This document shows positions 1 to 10,962 of a stretch of 64,000 nucleotides of DNA, one piece after another. How positions within the stretch are numbered: the first letter of the stretch is position 1; every line of letters begins with the position of its first letter. Made by a program: the position numbers and the translations under genes. Under the pieces are notes generated by a model that was given only the letters and a program-made list of their open reading frames with translations, did not search any database and was not told the origin of the DNA. This DNA is from Cyclaneusma minus (taxonomy: Eukaryota; Ascomycota; Leotiomycetes; Marthamycetales; Marthamycetaceae), in contig JAKZHN010000010.1 in the NCBI GenBank assembly GCA_037179335.1, positions 1,185,870 through 1,249,869 of the forward strand. Direction: 5' to 3'.

Positions 1-1
1 T

Positions 2-238
2 ACGGAGATTAGTAGCATTGTCGCGGCTCATGTGGTGGAGATGGGGAAGAATGGTATTGCTGTGAGTACTTCTGCGGATGATGACTGGGAGATGGTTGGA
101 AACGAAGCTGATGATGGACAGATGCAGAATACGCTGCCCAAGGTACTGGGCCTGCCGATGACGGAGGATCGGACGTTGAAACATACGGTGGATTTGAGCG
201 TTGGTTACTATCGTGCGCTGATGGCGGGTGGGCGATGA
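2..238 (+). CDS. 3' end of an unidentified gene (partial)
   Basis: An open frame enters from the left edge and stops with TGA at 236-238, giving the last 78 residues of a protein. The tail is mixed hydrophilic, with an acidic patch (SADDDWEMVGNEADD) and an end reading SVGYYRALMAGGR. I do not recognise the family. The first in-frame ATG in the window is at 32, but the frame is open to the edge, so the true start and most of the gene lie outside. It is followed by 1.4 kb without a convincing gene. Confidence 0.55.
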   Translation, partial: TEISSIVAAHVVEMGKNGIAVSTSADDDWEMVGNEADDGQMQNTLPKVLGLPMTEDRTLKHTVDLSVGYYRALMAGGR

Positions 239-1644
239 GCCATGAGCGGTTAGCGAGCGAGCGAGCATGAGGTCGGTCTATTAGAAGATTGGCATGAATT
301 AATCAATTTCAACGGCAATAAGGGGAGAATGGGCGAACGAAAAGCATCAAGCGACAAACAAAGCGTTTGTGTATTTCCAGTGATCTTTGGAGCTTCCAGG
401 GGGCTTTGGTGCGTTTCTAGATCGTCTCTCTGCGGAGAGATGGTTGGAACCGTCAGGGATACTGCGAAATTTTCTGAGGGGCGACTGGGATTCTTGTTGT
501 AGGTAGCTAGCTAGCAAGGCGTATATGCGAAAGGAACGCATTTACGCAACTTCTCTGCCTTGGATGCTCGTGTCGTGAATCGTAAAAGCAGTCTTGTATC
601 AGCGAAGTTGACCTTCAGGGGCAAGGGGCAAGGTCCGAAGTTATGGATGCCAAGGGGCCAATGGGATGGATCATCTCAAATCCAGAAAGGGCCCCAGGAG
701 GAGAATCTTGCCTTCGGGCCTTCATATACCCAAATAACTAACTACTTGGCATATCAGTATTACAGGGACCATGGTCCAGTTGGGCGAAACGCCAACTATA
801 AAAATAACTAGTAATATCTGTGGCCAAATCAAACCAGTTTACTGGTGGGGGTTCGACTGTCTACCATGGGACAGCCGAGCTTTTTGCTGTTTCAAGGGAT
901 TTTTTTTGGCTCCCTTGGGGACAGACAGACAGGCAGACAGAACTTTATTTGTTTTGTTGCATGTCGCTGCTCCGGTCGCCCGAGAGCTGCCTTTATATTC
1001 CTTTGCTTCTACATCCAGCTCTTCCCTCCCCTCGGGTCGGGCCTCCTCTCCTTTTACGACTCATTGAGTTGGCTTCCGCGGAGGCAGATGGTTAAGAACT
1101 TTATGGCCTTCGGCACTTACTCTAGTCTGTTTTATATATACACCAACCACATACCCTTCGATTTCAATGAACAACGTGACGAACCGGCTATTTTGCACAT
1201 CTTGCCAGACTGTACCGTAGAAACAATTTTCTGTCAACACAGCGGCATCCTGTCGCACTGGACTCCTTCTTGTCGCTCGGCGCTCCATTATAACTTTGGA
1301 ACGAAAATGAACTATTGTTTTTATGCCCCTTTTACACAGGCCCCCGGCATCTAGACCCAGGCGTGTTATACATCAATCTGCTTGAAATTTCCAGCTCTAT
1401 CAGCCCATATAATTTTGAAGCCCCTGCAACACGATTATAAAAACCACTTTTCCTAACCCCGGCAGTCGACGTGCAACAAAACTTCGAGGCGGAGTTGCGG
1501 AGGAATCAGGGGCCTAGCAATTCTTGGAAAAAACAGAGGGGTATCATTATCGTAACCAGCTTGTTCATGTCCCTCCTCCACAACCAACGCAACTTATCCA
1601 TTTCCCCGTCCACACTCATTATACATAGTAGGTATCACCAGCCC
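239..1644. other. gene-free stretch carrying a dispersed repeat
   Basis: No reading frame here has a good start, coding-like composition or a recognisable domain. The part from about 1190 to 1482 is a copy of a dispersed repeat listed separately. The rest holds homopolymer and pyrimidine runs and nothing I can name. Confidence 0.6.
1213..1482 (+). repeat. dispersed repeat family A, copy 1
   Basis: The segment aligns by eye with 9358-9635 on the same strand, and its second half aligns with the reverse complement of 19578-19745. Shared landmarks, in order, are CCGTRGAAAC..TTTTCTGTC, ACACAGGCCC, GTGTTATACATCAATC, CCAGCTCTATC, CCACTTTTC and the terminal GTCGACGTGCAACAAAA at 1465-1481. The left end near 1190 (TTTTGCACATCTTGCC) loosely resembles the reverse complement of the right end, which would suit a degenerate MITE. 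That last point is inference. Confidence 0.7.
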
Positions 1645-2835
1645 TCAATCGCTAAACCCAAACACCACATCATGCGGCACAATCTCCACCTTCGCCGCCT
1701 CCTGCGCCTGTTTCCGCCTCCTCTCCGCCCCCGCCTCATCCCTCATCTCCAAGCCACAAGCCCTCAACATCGCAAACCGCACCTCATCAATCCCCATCTT
1801 CCTCCCATCCAATGACTTCTCCGCACTACAAGCCAGAATCTCCCCAACCCCCATCCCTTGGCCCTGTTCAGCATCCTCGTCTCCTTCCACAACCACATCA
1901 TCACCATCAACCACCTCCCTCACTTCATCCATAACTTTCCTCATAGTATGCAGTCTCCCCATCAACGCAGTTTCACCGCCCGGTTTTCCTCGTGAGTTGA
2001 AGAGCAGCCGATCGACTTTCGACAAAATGATTTGGAAAGGAATTTTCTCAGCTCGAAACATTTCGAGGATTTGTAGATCGGATGGTTTGACGCCATGCGT
2101 GCTATCAATGAGCAAAAACGCGCGTCTCAACTGCGTCCTCTTGCTCAAATATCTCCTAATCTGCTCTCCCCAAGCCTCTCTACTCCCATGCGCATATCCC
2201 GGCATATCCAACACCACCAAGCCTTCAGTCCTTGCTGCTGGATTATCATTGTGTTCCAATCCTTCAGACGAGGCTTTGGGCCCGGGCAACGACACAGATC
2301 CAACGCCGAAAGCATTCATAGTTTTCGTGCGCCCCGGTTTCGAAGATACGTGTGCGAGAGCGCGACGGCCGAGGAGTGCATTTAGGAGGCTGGATTTCCC
2401 GACGTTGGAGCGCCCGAGGAAACATACTTCGGGATAGGGAGAGCGGGGGATAGCGTGGAAGGAGGGGGAGGACCAGAGGAAGGTGGGGGGTGTGTCGTTG
2501 AAGAAGCGGGAGGAGTGGTGGAGTTGGGAGGAGGTGGGGGGCGTGGTGTGCCAGTGGTAGGAGAGGGTTGGGGGGATGGCGGTTAGGTGGGATTTGTCGG
2601 GGGCGTTGTGGGAGGAGGGGGGAGGAGGAGGTTGTTGGTCGATGCGGAATGGGTGGAAGGGGTTGTGAGGTTTTTTGGGAGGTGGGGGGTGGGAGTAGTG
2701 GGCGCGGGTGCCTTTGTGGCGGGTGGTTGTGAGGGTTGGGCGGGACGGGCGAGGGAGGGATGGGGATGGGTGGGCGGCGAGACGGGCGCAATTGGCGCAG
2801 ATCCATGGTCGGATTTTCGAAGATGAGAGCGACAT
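1645..2835 (-). CDS. EngB/YihA-type mitochondrial GTP-binding protein
   Basis: A single-exon gene of 396 codons. The ATG at 2835 is chosen because it begins a Ser/Arg/Pro-rich, acid-poor N-terminus (MSLSSSKIRPW...) suited to a mitochondrial presequence; the same frame is open upstream, so a longer start is possible. The GTPase core is complete: G1 GRSNVGKSS, the switch segment PGRTKTMNAF, G3 DMPGY and G4 SKVD, in EngB order. EngB proteins act in large ribosomal subunit assembly; fungal nuclear copies are expected to serve the mitoribosome. The first ~120 residues before the G domain are low-complexity Pro/His/Ser. It is divergent from FMC1, 291 bases away. The coding strand is C-rich in the first half and G-rich at the 3' end. 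Confidence 0.88.
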   Translation of the reverse strand: MSLSSSKIRPWICANCARLAAHPSPSLPRPSRPTLTTTRHKGTRAHYSHPPPPKKPHNPFHPFRIDQQPPPPPSSHNAPDKSHLTAIPPTLSYHWHTTPPTSSQLHHSSRFFNDTPPTFLWSSPSFHAIPRSPYPEVCFLGRSNVGKSSLLNALLGRRALAHVSSKPGRTKTMNAFGVGSVSLPGPKASSEGLEHNDNPAARTEGLVVLDMPGYAHGSREAWGEQIRRYLSKRTQLRRAFLLIDSTHGVKPSDLQILEMFRAEKIPFQIILSKVDRLLFNSRGKPGGETALMGRLHTMRKVMDEVREVVDGDDVVVEGDEDAEQGQGMGVGEILACSAEKSLDGRKMGIDEVRFAMLRACGLEMRDEAGAERRRKQAQEAAKVEIVPHDVVFGFSD

Positions 2836-3126
2836 ATTCGATGGGTCGAAGTTAGAGGTGACAATTGGAAAGTTGGATGGTGTTCGACAGCTTGGAGGTG
2901 GAGGTTGATTTATTCGAGAAAGTTGAGAAGGCTGAGAGAGAAGGCTGAAGATAAGCTTTCGGCTCGGATTATCTATCGCCGATCCCGAAATTCTACGAGC
3001 TCGAAGGAAGCTCCTCCATGCAATACTTCGATCATCAGCCCAAAAAATCACAGAACGACTCATTGATCACCTCATCCGTCGACAGCGTATTCGAAGCTGC
3101 GACATATATACCAGTACAACCTCAAA
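2836..3126. promoter_or_regulatory. divergent promoter between EngB-like gene and FMC1
   Basis: The 291 bases separate two start codons on opposite strands, so both promoters and 5' leaders must fit here. A TATA-like ACATATATACC lies about 20 bases before the FMC1 start. Both products are expected to act in mitochondria, so shared control is plausible but not shown. Confidence 0.55.
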
Positions 3127-3438
3127 ATGTCCGCCTCACCACCAAAGCTCCGCGCCCTCTATCGCTCGTTCCTCCGCGAGCTCCCCGCAAGACCTCTAAA
3201 CTCACGCTCGCCACTCCAACAACGCATCCGCTCCCATATCGCTTCCAACGGGACAGCTACCTCAGCTGCACAGGCTGAACAAGTTCTGCAGTATGTGAAG
3301 GCTCAGCGCATGTATGCGACATTGCTGGAGAGATACAACCCGGGAATGGGCATGGATGAGGAAGAGAGGACACGTTTGACTGCGAGACGGGTGGGCATGA
3401 ATATGCCTGAGGAGTATTCGCCGGAGAAAAAGGAATGA
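3127..3438 (+). CDS. FMC1: ATP synthase assembly factor FMC1 (LYR family)
   Basis: A 103-aa single-exon protein. The N-terminus PPKLRALYRSFLRELPAR carries the L-Y-R motif of Complex1_LYR proteins followed by the basic helix typical of FMC1, and the small size matches. FMC1 works in the mitochondrial matrix with Atp12 in assembling the F1 sector of ATP synthase. The ATG at 3127 gives the canonical short N-terminus. The C-terminus ends in charged residues (MPEEYSPEKKE). It is divergent from the EngB-type GTPase. Confidence 0.88.
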   Translation: MSASPPKLRALYRSFLRELPARPLNSRSPLQQRIRSHIASNGTATSAAQAEQVLQYVKAQRMYATLLERYNPGMGMDEEERTRLTARRVGMNMPEEYSPEKKE

Positions 3439-4672
3439 CGTCGACAAGTCTTACGATGACTGGGCGTCTCGGGCCGCCGCGGACGAATGGAAAGGCATTA
3501 TTGAGCAGGATTTGCGGCAGTTGTGGTCGACGTCGGGAATGAGGATGAAGCTACGAGAGTCGTGTCACTCTTGCTCGGAGTCAGAAGACTGTTTATCGCC
3601 GACCTCTCACCTCCAATGACCGTACGATACCAATATATCTTGAGACGAAAAAGGAACCAACTTCGAGTACGTTGGAGGCTTGAAGCAACATGAGGCCCAA
3701 ATCCAGACCCGCAGGATAGTCTCAAAATAGAGCAGCTTTGACTTGATCTCAGGGTTCTTCGCCGTGGTCCCCAAGCTTAGCTTCGAACCCTTGACCCAAG
3801 CTCCAAGGCTCCCATGATCAAGCTTAACCAACGGTGTTACGATCCAGGAAGACGGTTTTGGCGACGGGCATGCTTCAGACACCACCGAGTATTCGAAAGG
3901 AACAGGGGCATTAGACAAAAGGGTGGATGTCGAGGTTTCCTGTCGAATATAAAGCTTCAATTCACTCGGTGCTTCATACATGTACTCATGACTTCCCCCT
4001 CGTAATCCGATTTGCACCCACCCTCGCTTTGTGCATCCTTTCGCGGGCAAGGGTTATTGGCTGACTGGCGAAGGTGAGCACACAGCATGAGATGTTAAGC
4101 GCCCACGATGCGGTCCCATGCAGCGATCCGCCGATAGTGCACTCCTTGATTCGCCCGCTATGGCCCGGCGAGACCTTGTTCAACACACCCAGGAATAGAA
4201 CACCACCCACAATCCAATCCGTCACCATCGACAAAGTGCTCCGCTGTGACCGTTATCTCTTAGGCAAAGGAGGCAACGGCCGGTCCAGAATGGAGAATGA
4301 CATGGTTTGCGCCATGACTCAAAACAGGCCCAATGGCCGGTGGGGGATATGCCGACCTTGCAGCTGGGAGGGTTGCTTCATGTAGCCGGGTGCACACACA
4401 TGTATCGTGTGGGTTGTACCTGTTACAGCATATGCACCGCAAAATAAGACCGCATGTTTTCCCATCTCCCCTCTCCTCTTCGTGCTGCTGCCGGTGACGA
4501 CGACGACGAGCTTCATTGCTTCCGTCTGCCATGTCCTGGAGGCCACGGGGTTCTCTATCAACTTAAAGTCTTCCCACGGATCTCAGCCCACCGCCTTTGA
4601 CGGTGGTTCTATTGAGGGGACCTATTTGTGTGGATAAGTCCGACCGCGTCCTCCCAAATATCCCACGCGACA
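3439..4672. other. 1.2 kb intergenic stretch, possible small minus-strand gene
   Basis: Nothing here is certain. On the minus strand the frame from an ATG at 4228 to 3986 gives about 80 residues with two hydrophobic segments (DWIVGGVLFLGVLN and ALNISCCVLTFA), and the frame from about 4050 down to 3607 is also open. They could be exons of one small membrane protein, but I find no clean splice pair joining them. The final ~200 bases are the promoter and leader of the next gene. Confidence 0.4.
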
Positions 4673-7600
4673 ATGAACTCCTATCGCGATGTGAGCGCGC
4701 AACAGCAGCGTCGACCAGACTTGATCCCCTTGTCGACGCACATGGCGAATGCTCAGCAGTTGCACCAAACACCCGCGTCTGCGAGTTCTCTGAGTACTCC
4801 ATTCGGCTACAATCCGACCTCGTACAATACCCCAGTCAGTGCCGTGAGAAGCTACAACCCCTCACAATGGGCTTCGTCAAGTGGAGGAGAGACCCCATCT
4901 CGTCATGTTCCGAGGCAGTCCATCTCTCGAGATATCGAAGGTTAATTCCATAAACCCATATCACCTAACTTTTATCTCGACTAACCACCATATAGCGCCT
5001 GCCCCTCCTCCATATTCTCCACCGAGGACCCAAAGACATACGGAGTCTTCTCCTGATCCTTCCTCTGCAATCTCTCCTGGGGCTCGCATATCTCCTTCAG
5101 CTACCTTCAGGCCTTCTCCGGAACCCCAGGCAAACCCCGTGTTTGCTCCGCCGCCAGGTACTCGTTCACGTGGTTCTTCCAGAGATCGGCCTATGGCATT
5201 ATTCGGTCTTCGCAGAAACAAGCCTACTAGCCCAGAGGCTCAGCACGGTCCCCAAGAATTCAATAGAGATTCCCCTATTGCCGCTCAAAGACCTAGGCCT
5301 CTAGCAATCAATACGTCCCGACCTATTGAGATTGAAACAACCAATTTTGAAGACTCTAGACCTCCGGCAGCTCGACGTGCAGTCTCTGCTGATCCCGTGA
5401 CACCATCCTCAGCAAGCCGTTCTCGTGAGCACTCCACTTCTAGATGGGAGCCTGGTATGCCGCTTCCTCCTCCACCTCCAGGGCCTCCACCTACTGGATC
5501 AAGATCTGCAAGCATGAGCCGAACCCCTGATCGCGTCGTTTCTCCGCCCACCAGACGACCGCCCCCTATCTCGAATCTAGGACCTGTACCCCCTACTCCA
5601 GCTGATTGGGTGGATGATACGCCCGCGCCACCTGTTGTCCGGGAAAGACCTCAAAATCCCACACTTCACATCGATACATCCAGTGTTTCAAGTTCTACTC
5701 AAGAGTCCAATTCTGGCTCAAGTTCTTCTGGTTTGTCAAGGTCCCGTGCCGTGCGTGGAGAGTCAAAAACAATTCGTGAAAGACGTAGTGAGAGTAGGAC
5801 CGGGCGGAATAATGCTTCTGCGGTTGAAACGCCGTCGAACAACCCCTGGGCAGAAGCCATAACGCCATCTGATATTGTGCTTCCTGCATCTGTGCTAGGT
5901 CGTCGTCCGACAATTAATAGATCAACACCGAGAAGCGGCAAGTCAGAGACTCCTGGCTCCTCGAAGACTCCGCAGCAAAGCACACCAGCCCCTTCAACGT
6001 CTGGTACCGGATCGCGAGGATCGACCCCTCGTCCGTTGGCTTCTTCTCATCGCAAAGAAGCTCCAACCCCTCCGTTCTCTCCTGATGCATACAAATCGCA
6101 TTTTGGACAGGCGCGAGGCTCTCATGCAATTCCGCCGAAGTCATTGCCCACCCCTCCACCTCAGTCTCGTCTAGGTATACAAGAGTCCCCAAGACCAGTT
6201 TCTCATATACTGCACACGCCAAATAACGATATACCAATCCCACCTCTTACGCCGGCAAGACCAACTTCGCGGCAATCAACAGCAAGCCAACTATCCCCTG
6301 CTGAGCAATTTGCCAAGCAGGCCATCGAACGCCACAACTCTTTTGCGCAACAAGAAGCTGCTGCTGCTGACGATACCGAGCGAGTACGCATATTCGCAGA
6401 ATTTATCGTTGCAGAGTCTAGACTTCGAAGGGATCACTATTCTGGTGCTATCGATTCCCTTGGATCTGAAATCTTGGAGTTGACTCGTGACCTCTTTCGT
6501 CCTTCGGCTTCGGTAAGCTCCCGCCGCGAATCAACAAACTCACGGTCAAGCGATTTTACCCCTGAATCTTCGGCTGCTCCTTCAGCTAGGCCGAGGTCTC
6601 ACAGGGGCTCATTAAATGCCGCTTTGCATGATAATCATCAACCTGTTTCTCGCCCCACGTCGGCAGAGTCTACAAACAACACTTCCTCAGGTCCACCATC
6701 TCCAGCCCCTAAGGGCCGCCCCGAATCCCAATGGTGGACGGGGTATATGCCGTCCTTGTCTCCTATACCCAGCATGTCAGTAAGTGAGGCACCGGATGAG
6801 ACCGATTCGCGAGGTCGGCCGTCGTCCCGTTGGTGGGAGGTCTCACGTTCTGGTGGTTCGGTCGGTGACCCTTCTACCCGTCTCGAACGACACTCAAAAC
6901 GCGAATCCAAGTACATGGGAATGCCCAAAGAACTTCGTGAAGCGTTGCAATATGAAAGTTCCGCCCGTTCTTCATCATCAATCAACCACTCAAATGCCCC
7001 CATCGCCGGCCCAAGCACGCACACTGCCTACAGTGCAGACGAGTATCCACCCGAAAAGGTAGGCTGGCACGAAAATGCACCACCACCAAAAATGCGCCAA
7101 CAACCCAGCCGCCCCCTTTCCTCCCAAAACCTCATCAGCTCTCCTCTCAGCCTACCCCATTCTCCAGCACCACCAACTCCCGACTCCAAATCCCTCGACG
7201 TATCACGCCTCGTAACCCTCCCTCCACCCTATCCCCGCCACCACCCAGCCGTAGAAAACAACCACCCCGACCTCTCCTCCATCCGCATCATCGTCCGCAC
7301 CCTCTCCGACTTCACCGAAGTAACCGCCGCCAAACAACGCTTCCTCTCCACCAGCACGCGCCTCCAAGAAGAATCTGCCGCAGCAGCAACCAAACAACGA
7401 AACAGCCTACGCGTCAACCTTCACCGCGAAATCGAACAAGGCAATCTCTCCTACGCCGACGCCGCAACCATCGAATCATCTTCAGCCTCCGACAGCGCCG
7501 AAAAAGAAAAGCAGCTTTCAAAAGAAATCTTCGATTTGTTCCAAGCCCAAGTCGTCATTCCTTTAAATGACTTACTCATGGAAAGAGTCACAAGAGCTAC

Positions 7601-8480
7601 TGGTCTTTTCAATGAGCTAAAAGAAAAACTCTTTGAAGAAAGTCGCGATCTTTCTGGGAATGGAAATGGCGTGCAAGAAGAAGGCGACGAGGAGCCTGAA
7701 TTGCTCGAGAAACTCACCTTGCTGAAATGGATTTGGGAAGCGCGGGAAGGGGTGCATAGGGAGTTGTATGATTTGCTTACGGAGAGGAACGAACGGTATA
7801 AGGAGATGGTTGTGCTGCCGTACAAACTGGCTGGCAATGATGCGAAAGTGGAGAGCGCAACAAGGTTTTTCGACGACGATGCGCGGAAACGGAAACTGGC
7901 GTTTGAGCAAGAGTCGCTTTCGCGAACCGAAGAATTTTTGGATGTTGTCGAGGAAAACGTCATTCGTGGCGTCGAAGTACAACTTTCCGCATTCTGGGAC
8001 ATCGCCCCTGGCCTCTCAAAAGTGATTGAGCAAATCCCTCGCGACACTCACGAGTTAGCAACCTTCCGAGTCAAGATTCCGCAGCAGGAGTATGAGGAGA
8101 ATCCGGGCTATTTTGAACATCCGTTGCAGTATTTGGACAGTTTGTTGAAACATGCGCAGAAGTCGAGTTGGCAGTTTATCGAGGCGCAGATTAACTTGCT
8201 GTGTTTGTTGCATGAGGTGAAGGGGGTGGTTACGGTAAGGAATTGTAGGGTGGTGGAGGAGCAGAGGGTGAGTCAGGGGGAGGAGAGGGGGGTTGTGGAG
8301 AAGGAGATGAGGGGGGTGAGGGAGGAGGAGGAGAGGAGGTTGACGGGGGATTTGAAGGAGAAGGTTAGGTGTGTGGAGGAGCTTTGGGAGGGGGGGCTTA
8401 GAGGGGAGTTGAGGGAGGTTGTGGGGAGGGTGGAGGGGGTGCTGGTGGAGACTGGGGGGTGGGAGGAGGATGAGACGTAG
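4673..8480 (+). CDS. large Ser/Pro-rich protein with C-terminal coiled coil, function unknown
   Basis: Two exons, 4673-4940 and 4996-8480, encode 1250 aa. The 55-base intron starts GTTAAT, has a GACTAAC branch and ends ATATAG; its removal restores the frame exactly (DIE-APAPPPYS). Residues 1 to about 800 are low-complexity Ser/Pro/Arg with many short PPPP and TPP motifs and no recognisable domain. The last ~400 residues are charged, helical and coiled-coil-like (LLKWIWEAREGVHRELYDL, DHL-type heptads). The layout suits a cytoskeleton- or cortex-associated scaffold, but that is inference. Codon use shifts from C-rich (7060-7480) to extremely purine/G-rich (8200-8480). Confidence 0.8.
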
Positions 8481-9357
8481 TGTGAGAGTGTGGTGGTGGC
8501 TGTGAGCTGGTTTATTGAATGGTAGTTCTTATCATGTTTCTTTGCACATATTTTTGGGGGATTCCAGATTCGTGAGGAAAATATATTCCAAGGATTCCTT
8601 TCTCCTGGGGACGCAAGAAGAGCACGCAATTGGTCCATAGGTGCGACTGACTCAAATCATTGATACCCCCTTCTTCAACATTACACGAGACATGACATCA
8701 AGTCACATGGCATGGTTCAAGCAGTTGGCTTTCACCCTCTCACTCAAGGTGAAGTTCATAACAGAGCGACTCCTCGCCGACTTCTATTTAAGGTACTAGA
8801 CTGCTATTCCTCAAACCCCCACTCTCTCTCCGAAGCTTTGAATCCCGAAGCTCTGAAGTGGTAGAACGACCCAAAGAGACATCGCTCGCTAGGTATCGAA
8901 TGATCTAAGCACAAGATGCTTACACGGAAGCTTTACTGATTTCATACGCTCTTTAGGCATTGCTCAGCTGCTACGGAAGGGTGCCAGGGGGGGATTGCAA
9001 CGTGGTTATCAGCACTCTCGACAGCAGCCTATTGCTGTAATAGTAGCTGCGCTCTGCGACAGAGAAGTCTTCTCGCAACAGTGGAGATAGGTTCTGGTGA
9101 CAGGGTCTCGCACTGCGGCTTTCCCAGGTGTGCAATTTTTGAAGCAGTGGAGCCGCACAGGAAGATTGAATGAAGAACGGAGCTTTGGGAAAGCTGGTGC
9201 GCACACCTTGGAGCTTGTCCAACATGGGAATGAAGCTGTTCCGTTCTTGTTTACGAGAATTAAAGTCAAGAGGAGGCTCGAGGTACTATTTATACCACAA
9301 CCGTTGTGACGATCATGTGATTGGCGCCCCGAGGTCATATGATGCCCCTGGAAAGTC

Positions 9358-9635
9358 AACCGTGGAAACGGTTTTCTGTCATCCGAGCAACAATCTTGTC
9401 GCGCCGCACTTTCTCTTGTTGCTTAGTGGCGTAGCGCTCTAGTACAGTTTAAAACAAAAGTAAAACATTACTTTAGTAAGCTTTATACACAGGCCCACGG
9501 CCTTCAAACCCAAGTGTGTTATACATCAATCGATTCAGAATTTCAAGCTCTATCTGCCTATATTATTTTTAATGCCTAAAACCCAAATTTCAAAAATCAC
9601 TTTTTCAGGGCGCTCAGTCGACGTGAACAAAACGC
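9358..9635 (+). repeat. dispersed repeat family A, copy 2
   Basis: Same order of landmarks as copy 1: CCGTGGAAAC, TTTTCTGTC, ACACAGGCCC, GTGTTATACATCAATCG, AGCTCTATC, CACTTTTTC and the terminal GTCGACGTGAACAAAA at 9619-9634. The outer half is more diverged than the inner. It has no coding capacity. Confidence 0.7.
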
Positions 9636-9686
9636 GGAGGCGGAGGGACTAGAGGGTCCGAGGTCATGTGGTAGGGGTACTCACAT

Positions 9687-9927
9687 CACGTGCCCGGCCC
9701 CTTGCGTGCCCCAAGCGCTAGGTGGATATTGCTGGTGCTGGTGGAGAGTATATAAGTGGCTTCTCCGCCGTACCCTGCCTGTTTCCCTTCTATAGCTATT
9801 GCTCATAGCCTACTACAACATCGCTATGTCTATCACCACTTCGATCGCCCATGACCGTGAATTTTGTGGTCTCAACAGTAATTGTTGGCTAGGTATGTGC
9901 TTTACTTTGTCACTGCTTTGCCTGTGA
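9687..9927 (+). promoter_or_regulatory. TATA promoter followed by a short 33-codon ORF
   Basis: A CACGTG box (9687-9692) and a textbook TATATAAG (9749-9756) are followed, at normal fungal spacing, by an ATG at 9826. The frame runs 33 codons to TGA at 9925-9927. It contains GTATGT just after TTGGCTAG, a strong fungal splice donor, so the ATG may head a short first exon. I cannot identify a downstream exon that continues it convincingly. It may be the promoter and first exon of a decayed gene. Confidence 0.35.
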
Positions 9928-10005
9928 GAGATGCGACGGTTCAGGGGTGGTGGGCGAGAAGGACCTGTGATGACGGCAGGCTGGTCCTTAGGTTGTTGAC
10001 AGCAA

Positions 10006-10790
10006 GGAGGTCTTTCGGTGGTGCGAACTTACAACGACAGGAGGCGGGAACTGTTCATGGGTGGCAACAGATTCCGGTCATTATTCTGCAATGTCTGTCT
10101 TGCGTTGACCCTCTGTCTCTCTCTCTCCCAGTCTTTGAGACTGGTTCAGGATACCTGGACATGTCGAGGTTGGAGTGTAGAGAGTCAACTGTTGTTTCTA
10201 TGGAGCGAAATCGAAGTGCAGGACACCGAGACACAAAGCCCCACACATATCATACACCACACACCGTTCCACATCCACCCCAGTCCGCCACTTCAGCACC
10301 CCTTATTCCACTTGAGAAGAACTTGGGAGAAGTGGAGGTTGGGCATGTATTTATACCTTTGGCTTCTCTGAGCTTCAAGGAAATGAGAAACTTCAGGGGT
10401 GAGAGGTCTCATACTAGACTGGTCAGTCACTGGTTTGAGTTTTGCGACACCAACTAGTTCCTTTGGTGGTGGGAACCTACGACGGGGGGAGACGAGAACT
10501 TTTGACAGATGGCAACAGATTTCTGTTGATATTCTGCGACATTCGCTTGCGTTAACCTGATCTCTCTATCTCTGGGATTTGGACCAGGATAGCGGCATGT
10601 TTAAGGAGATGGGAGTGTCGCGGAGTCCATCGCATCCACCATTTCCGAGATGCAGTCCCTTCATTCCTTGCGAAACTTTGAAGAACATGAGAAAAGTAGA
10701 GACTAGCACTGTATTTATACCTTGGACTCTTCAACTTTCGAGGGCATGAGACGACGCAGAGGGTCAGCTGACAGTGTTCACTCACATGCG
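10006..10790 (+). repeat. diverged tandem duplication (about 10006-10450 and 10455-10790)
   Basis: Two blocks in direct orientation share several segments in the same order. GGTGGTGCGAAC.TACAACGA and GGCAACAGATTCCG at about 10018-10080 match GGTGGTGGGAACCTACGACG and GGCAACAGATTTCTG at about 10466-10530. A second match is TGTATTTATACCTTTGGC near 10347 against TGTATTTATACCTTGGAC near 10708. The second block is shorter. Neither block encodes a recognisable protein. Confidence 0.65.
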
Positions 10791-10907
10791 ACAGATACCA
10801 GAGGAAACGACAGAAATCCAGTGTTCGAGAACCAATCGTACCGTCAAACCCAAAACACTCTGCCGCCGAATTTGAATATTCTCGCAGCTAAAAAAATCAT
10901 CAGATGA

Positions 10908-10962
10908 TCTAACCAATCAGATCCAAGGGTTTTGTTTCGCCTATTTTGTTGCACATCGACCG
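10908..10962 (+). repeat. repeat end motif TTTTGTTGCACATCGACC, copy with flank
   Basis: The 18 bases at 10944-10961 recur at 20038-20055, and with one change at 19580-19597; the reverse complement ends family A copies 1 and 2. Upstream flanks here (AACCAATCAGATCC) and near 20000 (AGCCAATCAAGAGCC) also match, so 10908-10962 and 20000-20056 belong to one related family. Confidence 0.55.

Noticed and set aside
9882..10457. 191-codon plus-strand frame across the tandem duplication
   Set aside because: Lacks a sound start and domain, and its translation does not reflect the duplicated structure.
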